Assembly: GCA_949285785.1 (NCBI GenBank)
Contig: CASEAG010000031.1
Location: 1 to 64,000, forward strand
From: an uncultured Spirochaetales bacterium
GTDB lineage: Bacteria > Spirochaetota > Spirochaetia > Sphaerochaetales > Sphaerochaetaceae
Direction of reading: 5' to 3'
Length of the DNA: 64,000 nt
The notes below the pieces were generated by a model. That model worked only from the letters and a program-made list of their open reading frames with translations. It was not told where the DNA came from and made no database searches. Position numbers and translations under genes: made by a program. Below, in pieces: positions 27,363-35,513 of this stretch (position 1 is the stretch's first letter; the number at the start of each line of letters is the position of its first letter).

Positions 27363-27388
27363 GACCGGCACCCAGATGGCGCCGGTCC
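27363..27388. terminator. Stem-loop between pcrA and the Hc1-like gene
   Basis: ACCGGC and GCCGGT, with inner CC/GG pairing, form a stem in the 59-base convergent gap. The U-tract is poor. Confidence 0.45.
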
Positions 27389-27417
27389 CTATCGTCATGA
27401 TTCCAGTTGCTGGAGAT

Positions 27418-27594
27418 TCACTCTGCCGTCTTGGCGTCCTGGATCTCCTTGCGTCTCTCCTTGCAGAGCTTCGCGATTTCCGCGAGGGCCTTCCTTGCTC
27501 TGGCTGCAGAGGCCTTGACGCCCTTGGTCTCGAACTTGCCGGATTCGGCGACGTAGATCTCAAACTGTTCCAACAACTGCTCGTGTAGTGTCAT
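27418..27594 (-). CDS. Histone H1-like protein, Hc1 family
   Basis: A 58-residue lysine- and alanine-rich protein reads MTLHEQLLEQFEIYVAES, then GVKASAARARKALAEIAKL and a basic tail KERRKEIQDAK. The KAS-A-RARKALAEI pattern matches the Hc1-type histone-like proteins of Chlamydia and Bacteroidetes, which bind DNA or the nucleoid. An AAGGAG lies 13 bases upstream of the ATG. The gene ends in the convergent gap after pcrA and is monocistronic. Confidence 0.75.
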   Translation of the reverse strand: MTLHEQLLEQFEIYVAESGKFETKGVKASAARARKALAEIAKLCKERRKEIQDAKTAE

Positions 27595-27711
27595 GTCTTT
27601 TTCAATGCTCCTTATGATCTGTTCGTTGATTTACTGACAGATTAACATATTTACTCCCCATTGCAATAAGAAAATCATGAAAAAGCCGACCCGGAATGCG
27701 GAAAATGCTGT

Positions 27712-27735
27712 ATTCGGGCCTCCGAATCCTCTTTT
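27712..27735 (+). terminator. Small hairpin with T-run
   Basis: ATTCGG-gcct-CCGAAT followed by CCTCTTTTT reads as a plus-strand terminator. It would stop readthrough from pcrA before the convergent membrane-protein gene. Confidence 0.5.
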
Positions 27736-27812
27736 TACTGAAAAACCCTTGCGATGGTGGTCTTCATCATCATGTACCACCACCTGTCGCCGGCCTCCTG
27801 CCGTTTCCACTG

Positions 27813-28772
27813 TCAGCTCGAGGCGAACTCCAGGTTCGGGTATATCTTCTCAAGCCGCTGGTCGGGGAAGCGTGAATCCATCAGCTCGTCCATCCAGCCC
27901 GAAGCAGGTCTTCCCTCGACCCTCTCGTACCATCTGTGGACCGCCAGTCCCGATACGATGGAGTTGAAGATCATGAACACCAGAAGGATCCAGACCAGCG
28001 TCTTGCCGATCCTGTTGGGTATCTTGAGTACCCAGACCGAGAAGCGGGGATAGACCGACTTGATCCAGAAGACGCCCAGGAAGCCCCAGAAGACCGAATA
28101 CAGCAGGCAGATGCGTCCGTTGATGTTCAGCGGCACGTTGGAGTAGTCCCAGCTGGTGGAGCCGAACACCATCTCCTGGAAGTAGGAACATGCATACTCC
28201 ACGACGCTTCCCGTGATGAAGCCTCCTATGAATGAGTAGATCGGGGAGCGGTTGCGGTATTCATATAGAGTCGCCGACAGGCACAGCGCACCAAGCCCAT
28301 ACACCAGGTTGAACGGACCGTATACCAGTCCGGAACGGCTCTCGAAGTAGCCATGACGGATGAAGCACCACAGCAGCTCGACGACGACGCCGGCGAAGGA
28401 GCCGACGAAGAGGATTATGAAGAGCTTGTAGAAGTTCATCCCTCTGGCGAAGTGGTTGGCCTTCCTCTCCCTGTAGTCGATCGTGCCGTTTGCCGGGGCC
28501 CTGGAGATGTTGAACAGCAGCTTCTTCTCGCTGTTCTGCGTGTCCTTCATGCGGGCCTTCAGTTCGTCGGAGGCTTCGGAAAGGTACCTTGCCCAGTCCT
28601 TCGCGGCCTCCTCCTGCTCATCCAGCTGCCTGACGGTGTTCGCGATTCTCTTGTATAGCCTCTGCTGTTCCTTGTCCGACAGCGCGTCGATGTTGGCAAG
28701 CGAGTCGTAGTAGCCGTTGAGACGGCTTTCCAGCTTCATCTGTCTTGGTGTGGGGTCTCTGTCCATGTACAT
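27813..28772 (-). CDS. CmpB-type putative ABC-transporter membrane protein (PF06541)
   Basis: The 319-residue protein has a cytoplasmic coiled-coil-prone N-terminus (about 1-110), then about five or six transmembrane segments with the CmpB/type IV permease-like motifs GLVYGPFNLVYGLGALCL (about 148-165) and WDYSNVPLNINGRICLLYSVFWGFLG (split here: WDYSNVPLNINGR, ICLLYSVFWGFLG; about 209-234). The family is widespread and its function is unproven. The long soluble N-terminal extension is unusual. No ATPase partner lies next to it. Confidence 0.8.
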   Translation of the reverse strand: MYMDRDPTPRQMKLESRLNGYYDSLANIDALSDKEQQRLYKRIANTVRQLDEQEEAAKDWARYLSEASDELKARMKDTQNSEKKLLFNISRAPANGTIDYRERKANHFARGMNFYKLFIILFVGSFAGVVVELLWCFIRHGYFESRSGLVYGPFNLVYGLGALCLSATLYEYRNRSPIYSFIGGFITGSVVEYACSYFQEMVFGSTSWDYSNVPLNINGRICLLYSVFWGFLGVFWIKSVYPRFSVWVLKIPNRIGKTLVWILLVFMIFNSIVSGLAVHRWYERVEGRPASGWMDELMDSRFPDQRLEKIYPNLEFASS

Positions 28773-28869
28773 AGGATAACCCCTTATGACGAAAAGAGAA
28801 ACAGCCGATCCTGTGAAGAGCTTGCCGATTTGCCGTGCTATTATTATTCATGTGGCAGGAGGAGAGAAG

Positions 28870-29850
28870 ATGAAGATAGTCCTTTTCGATACCAAGTCCT
28901 ATGACAGGAAGCATTTCGATGATGCGAACAGACAATACGGCTACGAGATCGTCTACCACGAGCCGGAGCTGAACGTCCACACGGCCGTGATGGCCCGAGG
29001 TGCAGATGTCGTATGCCCGTTCGTGAACTGCACGGTCGACAGACCCGTGATAGACATCCTTTCGGATCTGGGCGTGAAGTTGATCGCCATGCGCTCGGCC
29101 GGATTCAACAATGTGGATTACAAGTATGCCCTTGAAAAGGGGATTCCAGTCGTGAGGGTGCCAGCATACAGCCCGTATGCGGTGGCCGAGCACTCATTTG
29201 CCATGCTTCTGGCGCTTGTCAGGAAGCTTACACATGCCTATGTGCGCACCCGTGAGTTCAACTTCTCGCTTACTGGGCTTGTGGGCATGGACCTGCATGG
29301 AAAGACCTTCGGCGCCGTCGGAACCGGAAAGATTGGCCGTGTCGCGATCGACATCGCCCGCGGCTTCGGCATGAGGATACTGGCCTACGATCCGTATCCC
29401 GCCCAGCTGGAAGGTGTGCAGTACGTCGACCTCGAGACACTGCTCAGACAGTCGGACGTCGTCTCGCTGTACTGCCCGCTCACGAAGGAGAACACCCATA
29501 TGATCGATGAGAAGACACTGTCCATCATGAAGGACACGGCCTATCTGGTGAACACCTCCCGCGGTGCGCTGATAGATTCCGAGGCGCTTCTGGATAAGCT
29601 CAAGGAGAGACGTCTTGCCGGAGCGGCGCTGGACGTGTACGACGAGGAGGCCGGAATCTTCTACACCGACCAGAGCGACCTGGGAATCCAGGACGACACT
29701 CTCGCCCGTCTGATCAGCATGCCCAACGTGCTGATCACATCCCATCAGGGATACCTCACCGAGGAGGCCCTGGAGGCGATCAGCCGGACGACGCTTGGCA
29801 ACGTGAAGGAGTTCGAGGAGGGCAGACCTCTGACAAACCAGGTCAAGTGA
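28870..29850 (+). CDS. ldhA: D-lactate dehydrogenase (D-2-hydroxyacid dehydrogenase)
   Basis: The 326-residue NAD enzyme has the Rossmann GAVGTGKIGR (about 150-159), catalytic Arg in NTSRGALID, acidic partner region DVYDEEAG, and catalytic His in ITSHQGYLTEEAL (about 294-306), the D-LDH version of the family. It reduces pyruvate to D-lactate and regenerates NAD+ in fermentation. AGGAGGAG precedes ATG 28870. It is monocistronic. Confidence 0.92.
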   Translation: MKIVLFDTKSYDRKHFDDANRQYGYEIVYHEPELNVHTAVMARGADVVCPFVNCTVDRPVIDILSDLGVKLIAMRSAGFNNVDYKYALEKGIPVVRVPAYSPYAVAEHSFAMLLALVRKLTHAYVRTREFNFSLTGLVGMDLHGKTFGAVGTGKIGRVAIDIARGFGMRILAYDPYPAQLEGVQYVDLETLLRQSDVVSLYCPLTKENTHMIDEKTLSIMKDTAYLVNTSRGALIDSEALLDKLKERRLAGAALDVYDEEAGIFYTDQSDLGIQDDTLARLISMPNVLITSHQGYLTEEALEAISRTTLGNVKEFEEGRPLTNQVK

Positions 29851-29868
29851 TTCCTGCGGCCATGTGAC

Positions 29869-29894
29869 GGGCGTTCATGATCCGATGAACGCCC
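29869..29894. terminator. Terminator hairpin after ldhA
   Basis: Perfect 10-bp arms GGGCGTTCAT and ATGAACGCCC flank a 6-nt loop between two convergent genes. There is no long U-tract. Confidence 0.65.
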
Positions 29895-29917
29895 GAGTGT
29901 CCGCCGATGCAATCACC

Positions 29918-30814
29918 TCAGCATAGAATGCGTTTCCATGCATCGTAGAGGAAGGTCTGGACGGCATCGGCATCGCATGAGACGACCACATCGATGCCGT
30001 TTCCCGTCTGGCGTCTGGCAAGATTCCCCTTCCTCTGGCCATCCTGGACGACCTCCAGCGACAGCCTCTCCGTCCTGAATAGCTGTGGGTTGGCAAAGTA
30101 TGCGATTGTGGTCGGATCATGCAGATAGCAGCGATCCCCGCCATGGAAGGCGATGTAGAAGTCCGTCATCGCCCTGTACTGTCCGTCATTCCATCTTCCG
30201 ACCTCTTCCTTCGACAGGAAGAGCGTCTGGGTTACATCCAGTGGGACCAGGACCAGGTCGGGGACGCTGTCCAGGACGATCGATGCCGCCCTTGTGTCCT
30301 TGTATATGTTGGCCTCGGCCCATGGCGTTATGTTCCCCTGGGTGTACACGGCTCCGCCCATCGAGACGACGCGGGAGAACATCCTGTCCGGTCTGGACAT
30401 GAGGAATGCCGCAAGATTGGTCATGGGACCAGTCGTGACGAGCGTGACGTCTTCATGCGTGTGAAGCACCTTGTCATAGAAGGCGACCACGTTCTCGCTC
30501 CTGATGCAGCCATCGAAAGGAGGGAGGACGACTCCTCCTATTCCGTTCTCTCCGTGTATGCGGTGCTGATAGGCAGAGGCCTCATAGACTTCGTGCGAGC
30601 CGAGCGGGCATCGCGATCCCGTCACCACCGGTATGTCGTCGCATCCGAGGTGATGCAGGAGTGCGGCGCTGTTCCAGCAGCTTGTCCTGGTGGACACGTT
30701 GCCGAAGGTCGTGCTCACCGCCAGCAGGTTCAGCTCGCTTGAGCAGGAGAGTACGCAGGCAAGGGCGAGTGCGTCGTCTATTCCGGTGTCAAGATCGAGG
30801 ATGATGTCGTGCAT
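29918..30814 (-). CDS. Inosine-uridine-type nucleoside hydrolase
   Basis: The 298-residue protein starts IILDLDTGIDDALALA, the Ca2+-binding DxDxxxDD motif of nucleoside N-ribohydrolases. It has VTGSRCPLG, VTTGPMTNLAAFL (about 120) and the DVTQT region further on. It should cleave purine or pyrimidine nucleosides to base plus ribose for salvage. No nucleoside transporter is adjacent. It is 36 bases upstream of the MATE stop and runs in the same direction. Confidence 0.9.
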   Translation of the reverse strand: MHDIILDLDTGIDDALALACVLSCSSELNLLAVSTTFGNVSTRTSCWNSAALLHHLGCDDIPVVTGSRCPLGSHEVYEASAYQHRIHGENGIGGVVLPPFDGCIRSENVVAFYDKVLHTHEDVTLVTTGPMTNLAAFLMSRPDRMFSRVVSMGGAVYTQGNITPWAEANIYKDTRAASIVLDSVPDLVLVPLDVTQTLFLSKEEVGRWNDGQYRAMTDFYIAFHGGDRCYLHDPTTIAYFANPQLFRTERLSLEVVQDGQRKGNLARRQTGNGIDVVVSCDADAVQTFLYDAWKRILC

Positions 30815-30850
30815 GGGATGATTGTAGCAGAAAAGCCCCGATGCGGCTTG

Positions 30851-32194
30851 TCAGTCCCTGACGACACGCCTGATCTGTACGAAGTAGATGACGACGGCCA
30901 CGATGCTGGTGAGGAAGGCCGCGCTGGGCGTCACGAGCCAGATGCCGTCCAGCTGGAAGTTCTGGAGCACAAGCATCATCAGCAGGGGGAAGACCAGGGC
31001 GCTACAGATGGACAGGACGGTCGCCTCCCTGTTGTTGCCGATCGCCGACGAGAACGACTGGCAGGCGTAGCTTATCCAGCGCACGAGGTAGGTGAATGCC
31101 ATGATCGTGATGGCATGGATTGCAAGCTCCAGACTGGCGCTGTCCGTATGCAGGAAGAGCGAGAATATTCCACCGGGAAAGGCGAGAAGGAGCACTGTGA
31201 ATGCGATGCACATCACCGCTATGGCGATGACGCAGTACAACGCGATTCTCCTTACGCGGTCCTTGCGTTCCGCTCCCCAGTTGTATCCTATCGCCGGCTG
31301 GAGCGAATCGAATACGCCGTACATGCCGGGTACTATGATTCCGTCTATGTTCATGAACACCCCGTAGATCGAGACGGCGATGTCACCGCCCCAGCGAAGC
31401 AGGAGACTGTTCATGAGTATTGACGTGATCTTTCCCGAGATGTTGTTCAGGAAGTTCGGCAGCCCCTGTGCGAAGATGTCGGAGAGTGTGGACAGCGAGG
31501 GTCTGACGCGCACGAAGTGCAGTGCCAGCCGTCCTCTGATGAACGGCCAGGCGCAGATGATGCATGCGATGCTCATGCCAAGACTGGTGCCCAGAGCCGC
31601 AAAGGCGATGCCCAGGTCGAGTACATACAGGAATATGAACTCGAACAGCAGGCACAGCAGAGACATGACGATGTTCATCACCATCGAGAAGCGGACGCGT
31701 CCGCATATCCTCAGGTAGTTGTCGAAGACGAATACCAGACAGGTTATTGGGCAGAATGCGGCATAGGTCCTCAGATAGACCGTGGCGTCGTCCAGCAGCG
31801 ACGTGTCGGCGCCCATCAGCGAGAACAGCAGCGGGCATGCCGCGATGAGAATTAGGCTCGTGAGCAGACTCAGGAGCATCGCGGTGACGACTGCCGTGGT
31901 GAATATCCTGTTGGCGCTTTCCGTCTCTCCTTCACCCAGCCGTATGGCGATCCTGACAGACGAGCCGACGGCGACCATGTCCGCAAGGGCGAAGTTGATC
32001 AGTATAAGCGGCAGGGCGAGGTTGCCGGCTGCGAATGCGGTCTGGCCGATGAGCCGCCCGATCAGAAGCATCTCGAGCGAGAAGTATATGTTGGATGCGA
32101 TCATGCCGATCGCGCCTGGTATGGAGGCCTTGAAGAAGAGTCTGGAAGGCCTTGTGTATAGGAAGAAGTCCTGATTTGAATGCATGTCTACCAT
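30851..32194 (-). CDS. MATE family multidrug efflux transporter
   Basis: The 447-residue protein with about 12 transmembrane helices has the duplicated MatE layout: FKASIPGAIGMIASNIYFSLEMLLIGRLIG in the first helices (IPGAIGMIASNIY, LEMLLIGRLIG) and MFQ-like second-half GIIVPGMYGVFDSLQPAIGYNWGAERKDR (PAIGYNWGAERKDR). Such proteins export cationic compounds with H+ or Na+. It is divergent from a MerR regulator with a perfect palindrome between them, so its expression is probably drug- or ligand-induced. Confidence 0.93.
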   Translation of the reverse strand: MVDMHSNQDFFLYTRPSRLFFKASIPGAIGMIASNIYFSLEMLLIGRLIGQTAFAAGNLALPLILINFALADMVAVGSSVRIAIRLGEGETESANRIFTTAVVTAMLLSLLTSLILIAACPLLFSLMGADTSLLDDATVYLRTYAAFCPITCLVFVFDNYLRICGRVRFSMVMNIVMSLLCLLFEFIFLYVLDLGIAFAALGTSLGMSIACIICAWPFIRGRLALHFVRVRPSLSTLSDIFAQGLPNFLNNISGKITSILMNSLLLRWGGDIAVSIYGVFMNIDGIIVPGMYGVFDSLQPAIGYNWGAERKDRVRRIALYCVIAIAVMCIAFTVLLLAFPGGIFSLFLHTDSASLELAIHAITIMAFTYLVRWISYACQSFSSAIGNNREATVLSICSALVFPLLMMLVLQNFQLDGIWLVTPSAAFLTSIVAVVIYFVQIRRVVRD

Positions 32195-32199
32195 TCAAC

Positions 32200-32220
32200 A
32201 CTATGGAGCGACTCCATAGT
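32200..32220. promoter_or_regulatory. MerR operator between the MATE gene and merR
   Basis: Perfect dyad ACTATGGAG-cga-CTCCATAGT. On the minus strand it lies within a 19-base spacer between TTGACT and TTGAAT, the over-long spacer used by MerR-activated promoters. It is 6 bases upstream of the MATE start. Confidence 0.75.
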
Positions 32221-32228
32221 CAAGTGAT

Positions 32229-33068
32229 ATGATGGAGGACATGAAGAACAATTCGGTCCTCTATACGCCACGCCAGGTCGCGACGTTCTATTCGATCCGC
32301 AAGGATACGCTGCTGTACTATGACAGGATCGGTCTTTTCCAGCCCGAGATCAGAAAGGAGAACGGATACAGATACTATTCGGCCTCACAGCTTGCAGAGC
32401 TGGACACCATACTGACGCTCAGGGATCTGGACTTCCCGATTCCCGCGATAAAGGAGGCGCTCAAGGACCTGAATCCCGGCTCGTTCGTCGAGCTGATGGA
32501 GAGGGAGGAGGAGAGCATACGCCGAAAGATAGACGCCTACGAGTCGCTCATGAAGGTCGTCCAGAGGATCCGCAGGGGCGTGTCCGATGCCTCGAAGGCG
32601 GAGAAGGGCAGGCTGTACATCTCCCAGGAGAGCCGGACGTACATTCTCCGTGAACCCATAACCGTATACGACCAGACGCACAGCGACGACGAGGAGTGGG
32701 AGAACGCATACCGTCGCCTGATCGCCACGGCAGACGGCAAGGCGATGATGAACGTGGGAAGCATCGTGCGTCTGGACGAGGCCAGGGCGTATCTCGGATC
32801 GCTCTGCCGCGAAGTGTACATCACATATGCCAGGCCCACCCGGTGGAGCATTCCGGCAGGTCGTTATGCCTACATGTACTTCCAGGGTTCGTTGTCGGGA
32901 CTCCGGTCGTTCTACAGCGCGTTCCTGAATGCCCTGGATGACGATGGCCTGGTTCCGGAGGGTGATATCTACGAGGAGCTCACGATATCATCGCTCTCAT
33001 CCAGGGACGAGAGCGAACATGTCACGAAGCTGATGGTACGCCTCGAGGATCCCACCGAGGATAAATGA
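32229..33068 (+). CDS. MerR family regulator with effector-binding domain
   Basis: The 279-residue protein has a MerR winged helix (YTPRQVATFYSIRKDTLLYYDRIGLF, about 12-37, then RYYSASQLAELD), a coiled-coil dimer helix (about 85-115) and a C-terminal ~150-residue GyrI/BmrR-like ligand domain. This is the layout of multidrug sensors such as BmrR. It is divergent from a MATE pump, the expected target. The start could be ATG 32229, 32232 or 32241; no ribosome binding site fits well and the transcript may be nearly leaderless. Confidence 0.9.
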   Translation: MMEDMKNNSVLYTPRQVATFYSIRKDTLLYYDRIGLFQPEIRKENGYRYYSASQLAELDTILTLRDLDFPIPAIKEALKDLNPGSFVELMEREEESIRRKIDAYESLMKVVQRIRRGVSDASKAEKGRLYISQESRTYILREPITVYDQTHSDDEEWENAYRRLIATADGKAMMNVGSIVRLDEARAYLGSLCREVYITYARPTRWSIPAGRYAYMYFQGSLSGLRSFYSAFLNALDDDGLVPEGDIYEELTISSLSSRDESEHVTKLMVRLEDPTEDK

Positions 33069-33102
33069 CAGGACATGGCCGACGACGGTCTGCCATGTCC
33101 TG
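33069..33102. terminator. Bidirectional terminator hairpin
   Basis: Perfect 11-bp arms CAGGACATGGC and GCCATGTCCTG between the convergent merR and dehydrogenase genes. Confidence 0.7.
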
Positions 33103-33106
33103 AATC

Positions 33107-34009
33107 CTACCTGCCGAGCATCCTCCCTATGTTGTCCAGCACCTTCCGGCTCATCAGGTCGTATGCCTCCTCCGTCATGCCTGCCGAGGCATCCGGACAC
33201 AGGACGTTCCGTCTGCCCCTGACTGCGCTCCAGATGTCTCCGACGGCGCCTGAGGTGTCGGCGACGAACGTGTTGGAATCGTCCTGGATCCATTTCTCCA
33301 GGGCGTCCATGTCCGCGGCGGGTCCGATGGATGTGTTGATCATTATCTTGCCGTTCCCAAGGCGTCTGAACTGCTGTTCGTGAAGGAGGATCACGCCCTT
33401 GTTGAGGCATGTGACCACCACCTGCGAGTGCTCCAGAAGGTCGTCGAGAGCCATGTAGTGCATCCCCTCGTCCTCGCATTCCTGCTTTATTGAGCGGGCG
33501 TAGTACGAGATCTCGGCCCCCATCGCCTTGAGAAGCCTCGCGGTCATCCGGCCGCTGGTTCCGAAGCCGACGAAGCCTATCCTGAGCCCTGTGATCTCCT
33601 TCGGCCTTGCACGCCACATCGGCCAGTCATAGCCGTGCAGAATCCTCACGAGGGCGTAGACGACGAACTCCGTCACACCCTTGTCTCCATAGTCCCTGAT
33701 GCCGTACACGGTGATGCCGTGCTTCTCGGCGTAGTCGATGTCGACGTTGGCGCTCTCCTTTGAATAAAGAGAACAGCACATGCCCACGTATTTCAGATTC
33801 CTGCATCTGGACAGCACGGATGCCGGTACCGCCGGCTGGGTCCTGACCAGAAGCGCGTCCGCATCGCCGACCATGTCCACGAGCTCGTCCTCGTCCTGTG
33901 GAATGTGATCGTAGCGTACGATCGTGTCGGCGTATTCGCCAAGCTTCTCCTCAGCCCATGGCTGGAGACCGATGGGACCGGCCTCCACGAGTTTCCTGAA
34001 CTTCTCCAT
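33107..34009 (-). CDS. D-2-hydroxyacid dehydrogenase-like protein, catalytic residues altered
   Basis: The 300-residue protein has the family's two-domain layout, with Rossmann GFVGFGTSGRMTARLLKAMG (about 143-162). The catalytic Arg site reads NTSIGPAAD where the family has N-x-x-R-G, and the His site reads CPDASAG where the family has P-H-x-x-G. It probably binds NAD(P) but may not act as a normal hydroxyacid dehydrogenase. It lies 13 bases after an aspartate-dehydrogenase-like gene, in the same operon. Confidence 0.8.
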   Translation of the reverse strand: MEKFRKLVEAGPIGLQPWAEEKLGEYADTIVRYDHIPQDEDELVDMVGDADALLVRTQPAVPASVLSRCRNLKYVGMCCSLYSKESANVDIDYAEKHGITVYGIRDYGDKGVTEFVVYALVRILHGYDWPMWRARPKEITGLRIGFVGFGTSGRMTARLLKAMGAEISYYARSIKQECEDEGMHYMALDDLLEHSQVVVTCLNKGVILLHEQQFRRLGNGKIMINTSIGPAADMDALEKWIQDDSNTFVADTSGAVGDIWSAVRGRRNVLCPDASAGMTEEAYDLMSRKVLDNIGRMLGR

Positions 34010-34022
34010 TCCCCGCTCTCCT

Positions 34023-34814
34023 CTAGAAGAACATCATTCTTGAGGAGAGATTCCTCATCAGCGCGACTACCGACCAGGCGGCGATGTCGCTGGTGGCCGA
34101 GTAGATGTCGACAGTGGCCTTGAGCCCCTCGGTCTCCACTGTTATGCAGTGGTCGTCACCGATGAAGCCGGGAACGCTGGTGATCTCGGCGCTTGCACTG
34201 TCCGGGCCGATGGTGGCAAGTGCGGATGCGACTGCAACATTCACTTTGGTCGGCAGCAGTGCGATGGCTTGGCTCGTGGTGCCCTGGAACACGGTCTTCT
34301 CCGCATTCTGCAGTGCATCGTCGTACAGCGGGGTGTTCCTCAGCGAGTCGGGACCCTTGTGGGTATGTATTCCGGCCCTGATCGCGAGGCCCTGTGCATC
34401 GGCGATGAGCGCCATGGTCCTGAGGACGTCGAAGCCGCCGACCGCCCCTGAGGGGATGAATATCCTGGCCTGGCCTTTATCTGCGGCCTTGAGCGCCTCC
34501 TCCTTGAACCTGGCATCAGCGAACGCTCCTATCGAGAGCGGGATGATTCCGATGCCTTCTCCAAGCGCCTTCACCGCGAACTCCTTGAGAAGGGCGATGG
34601 ATGCCGTCTCGATGATGTAGTCCGGCTTCATGGAGATGACCTCGTCCATCGACGATGCCACCTTCGCTCCGGTGCCCTGTGCCAGCTGCTCGGCATCCTC
34701 CATTCTGAGAGAGTATGTGGCGACGAGGGTGTAGCCCTCGAGCAGTCCGTCCTGATATGCCTTGTGGACGATTCTGCCCAGATGTCCACAGCCTGCGATT
34801 GCAAATGTCTTCAT
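34023..34814 (-). CDS. L-aspartate dehydrogenase family protein (DUF108)
   Basis: The 263-residue protein has an N-terminal Rossmann AIAGCGHLGRIVHK and the family motifs IIETASIALLKEFAVKAL, IPLSIGAFAD, IFIPSGAVGGFDVLR (about 118-132), LPTKVNVAVASALATIG and a His in GDDHCITVE (about 221). Relatives (NadX) oxidise aspartate to iminoaspartate for NAD synthesis, but the family also includes other amino-acid or dicarboxylate enzymes. nadA and nadC are not here, so the role is open. GGAGGAAGAA precedes the ATG. Confidence 0.8.
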   Translation of the reverse strand: MKTFAIAGCGHLGRIVHKAYQDGLLEGYTLVATYSLRMEDAEQLAQGTGAKVASSMDEVISMKPDYIIETASIALLKEFAVKALGEGIGIIPLSIGAFADARFKEEALKAADKGQARIFIPSGAVGGFDVLRTMALIADAQGLAIRAGIHTHKGPDSLRNTPLYDDALQNAEKTVFQGTTSQAIALLPTKVNVAVASALATIGPDSASAEITSVPGFIGDDHCITVETEGLKATVDIYSATSDIAAWSVVALMRNLSSRMMFF

Positions 34815-34889
34815 TTCTTCCTCCGGCAGTACATTCTACTACCGACGGGGAAGAAATGAAATCGCATTGCCGATGGAGCGTGCCGGGTA

Positions 34890-35090
34890 TCACTCGTCCT
34901 CGATGGTGAAGATGTCCTCGATCGTCACCGAAAACAGCCTTGCGATTCTCCAGGCAAGGACGAGGGACGGGTTGTATTTCCCCTTTTCAAGGTAGCCTAT
35001 GGTCTCCCGCCTGACGCCGACCCTGTTGGCAAGCTCCTCCTGGCTCATGTCGTATCTGGCTCTGAATTCCCTTATCCGCGTCCTTATCAT
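34890..35090 (-). CDS. Small XRE-family transcriptional regulator
   Basis: The 66-residue protein is a lone helix-turn-helix: [57 protein letters not shown] ([20 protein letters not shown] is the HTH). AGGAGG sits just upstream, and the start overlaps the stop of the DUF3796-like gene. The pair XRE plus small membrane protein is common in Firmicutes-like genomes, where the regulator controls its own operon. ATG 35093 is an alternative start. Confidence 0.88.
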   Translation of the reverse strand: MIRTRIREFRARYDMSQEELANRVGVRRETIGYLEKGKYNPSLVLAWRIARLFSVTIEDIFTIEDE

Positions 35091-35449
35091 CATTCCTCCT
35101 TCAGGGCCCGCTGTGCGCTGAAGCTGTAGATGGCGACCAGGACGGCGTTGCCTGCGATTGCCGCCGCCCATCCTGCGGCAAGTCCTCCTACCAGTGCTTC
35201 GCCTGCAGGGGAGCCCAGAATGAAGCTGAAGAACGAGAATACCGCCATGGTGAACATGCCGAGGCAGAAGGCCCTCGCCGCACTGCGGCACATGTATGTC
35301 TCCCACATCTCGTCTTCCTTCACGAAGAAGTACTGGAGGTCGACGGCGAAGGCGAAGAAGGACAGGAACAGTCTCTCCTGGGTGAAGACACCGATGAAAC
35401 CAAGCAGTGCAAGAAAGCCTGTAGACGCGAACAGATACTTCATTTTCAT
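35090..35449 (-). CDS. DUF3796-like small membrane protein
   Basis: The 119-residue protein has four hydrophobic segments. Its N-terminal part ([21 protein letters not shown], then [12 protein letters not shown]) follows the Phe/Gly-rich and F-x-K-x-D-E-M pattern of DUF3796 membrane proteins, which usually sit beside small XRE regulators as here. Function is unknown. AGGAGG lies 8 bases upstream of the ATG. Confidence 0.65.
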   Translation of the reverse strand: MKMKYLFASTGFLALLGFIGVFTQERLFLSFFAFAVDLQYFFVKEDEMWETYMCRSAARAFCLGMFTMAVFSFFSFILGSPAGEALVGGLAAGWAAAIAGNAVLVAIYSFSAQRALKEE

Positions 35450-35488
35450 GAGAAAAACCTCCTATTTAGATATGTTTTTCGCTCTTTA

Positions 35489-35508
35489 TATGAGAAATAT
35501 ATCTCATA
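35489..35508. promoter_or_regulatory. Candidate XRE operator
   Basis: Perfect dyad TATGAGA-aatata-TCTCATA lies 40 bases upstream of the DUF3796-XRE operon, at promoter position. It also marks the left edge of the low-G+C island. Confidence 0.5.
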
Positions 35509-35513
35509 AGAAT

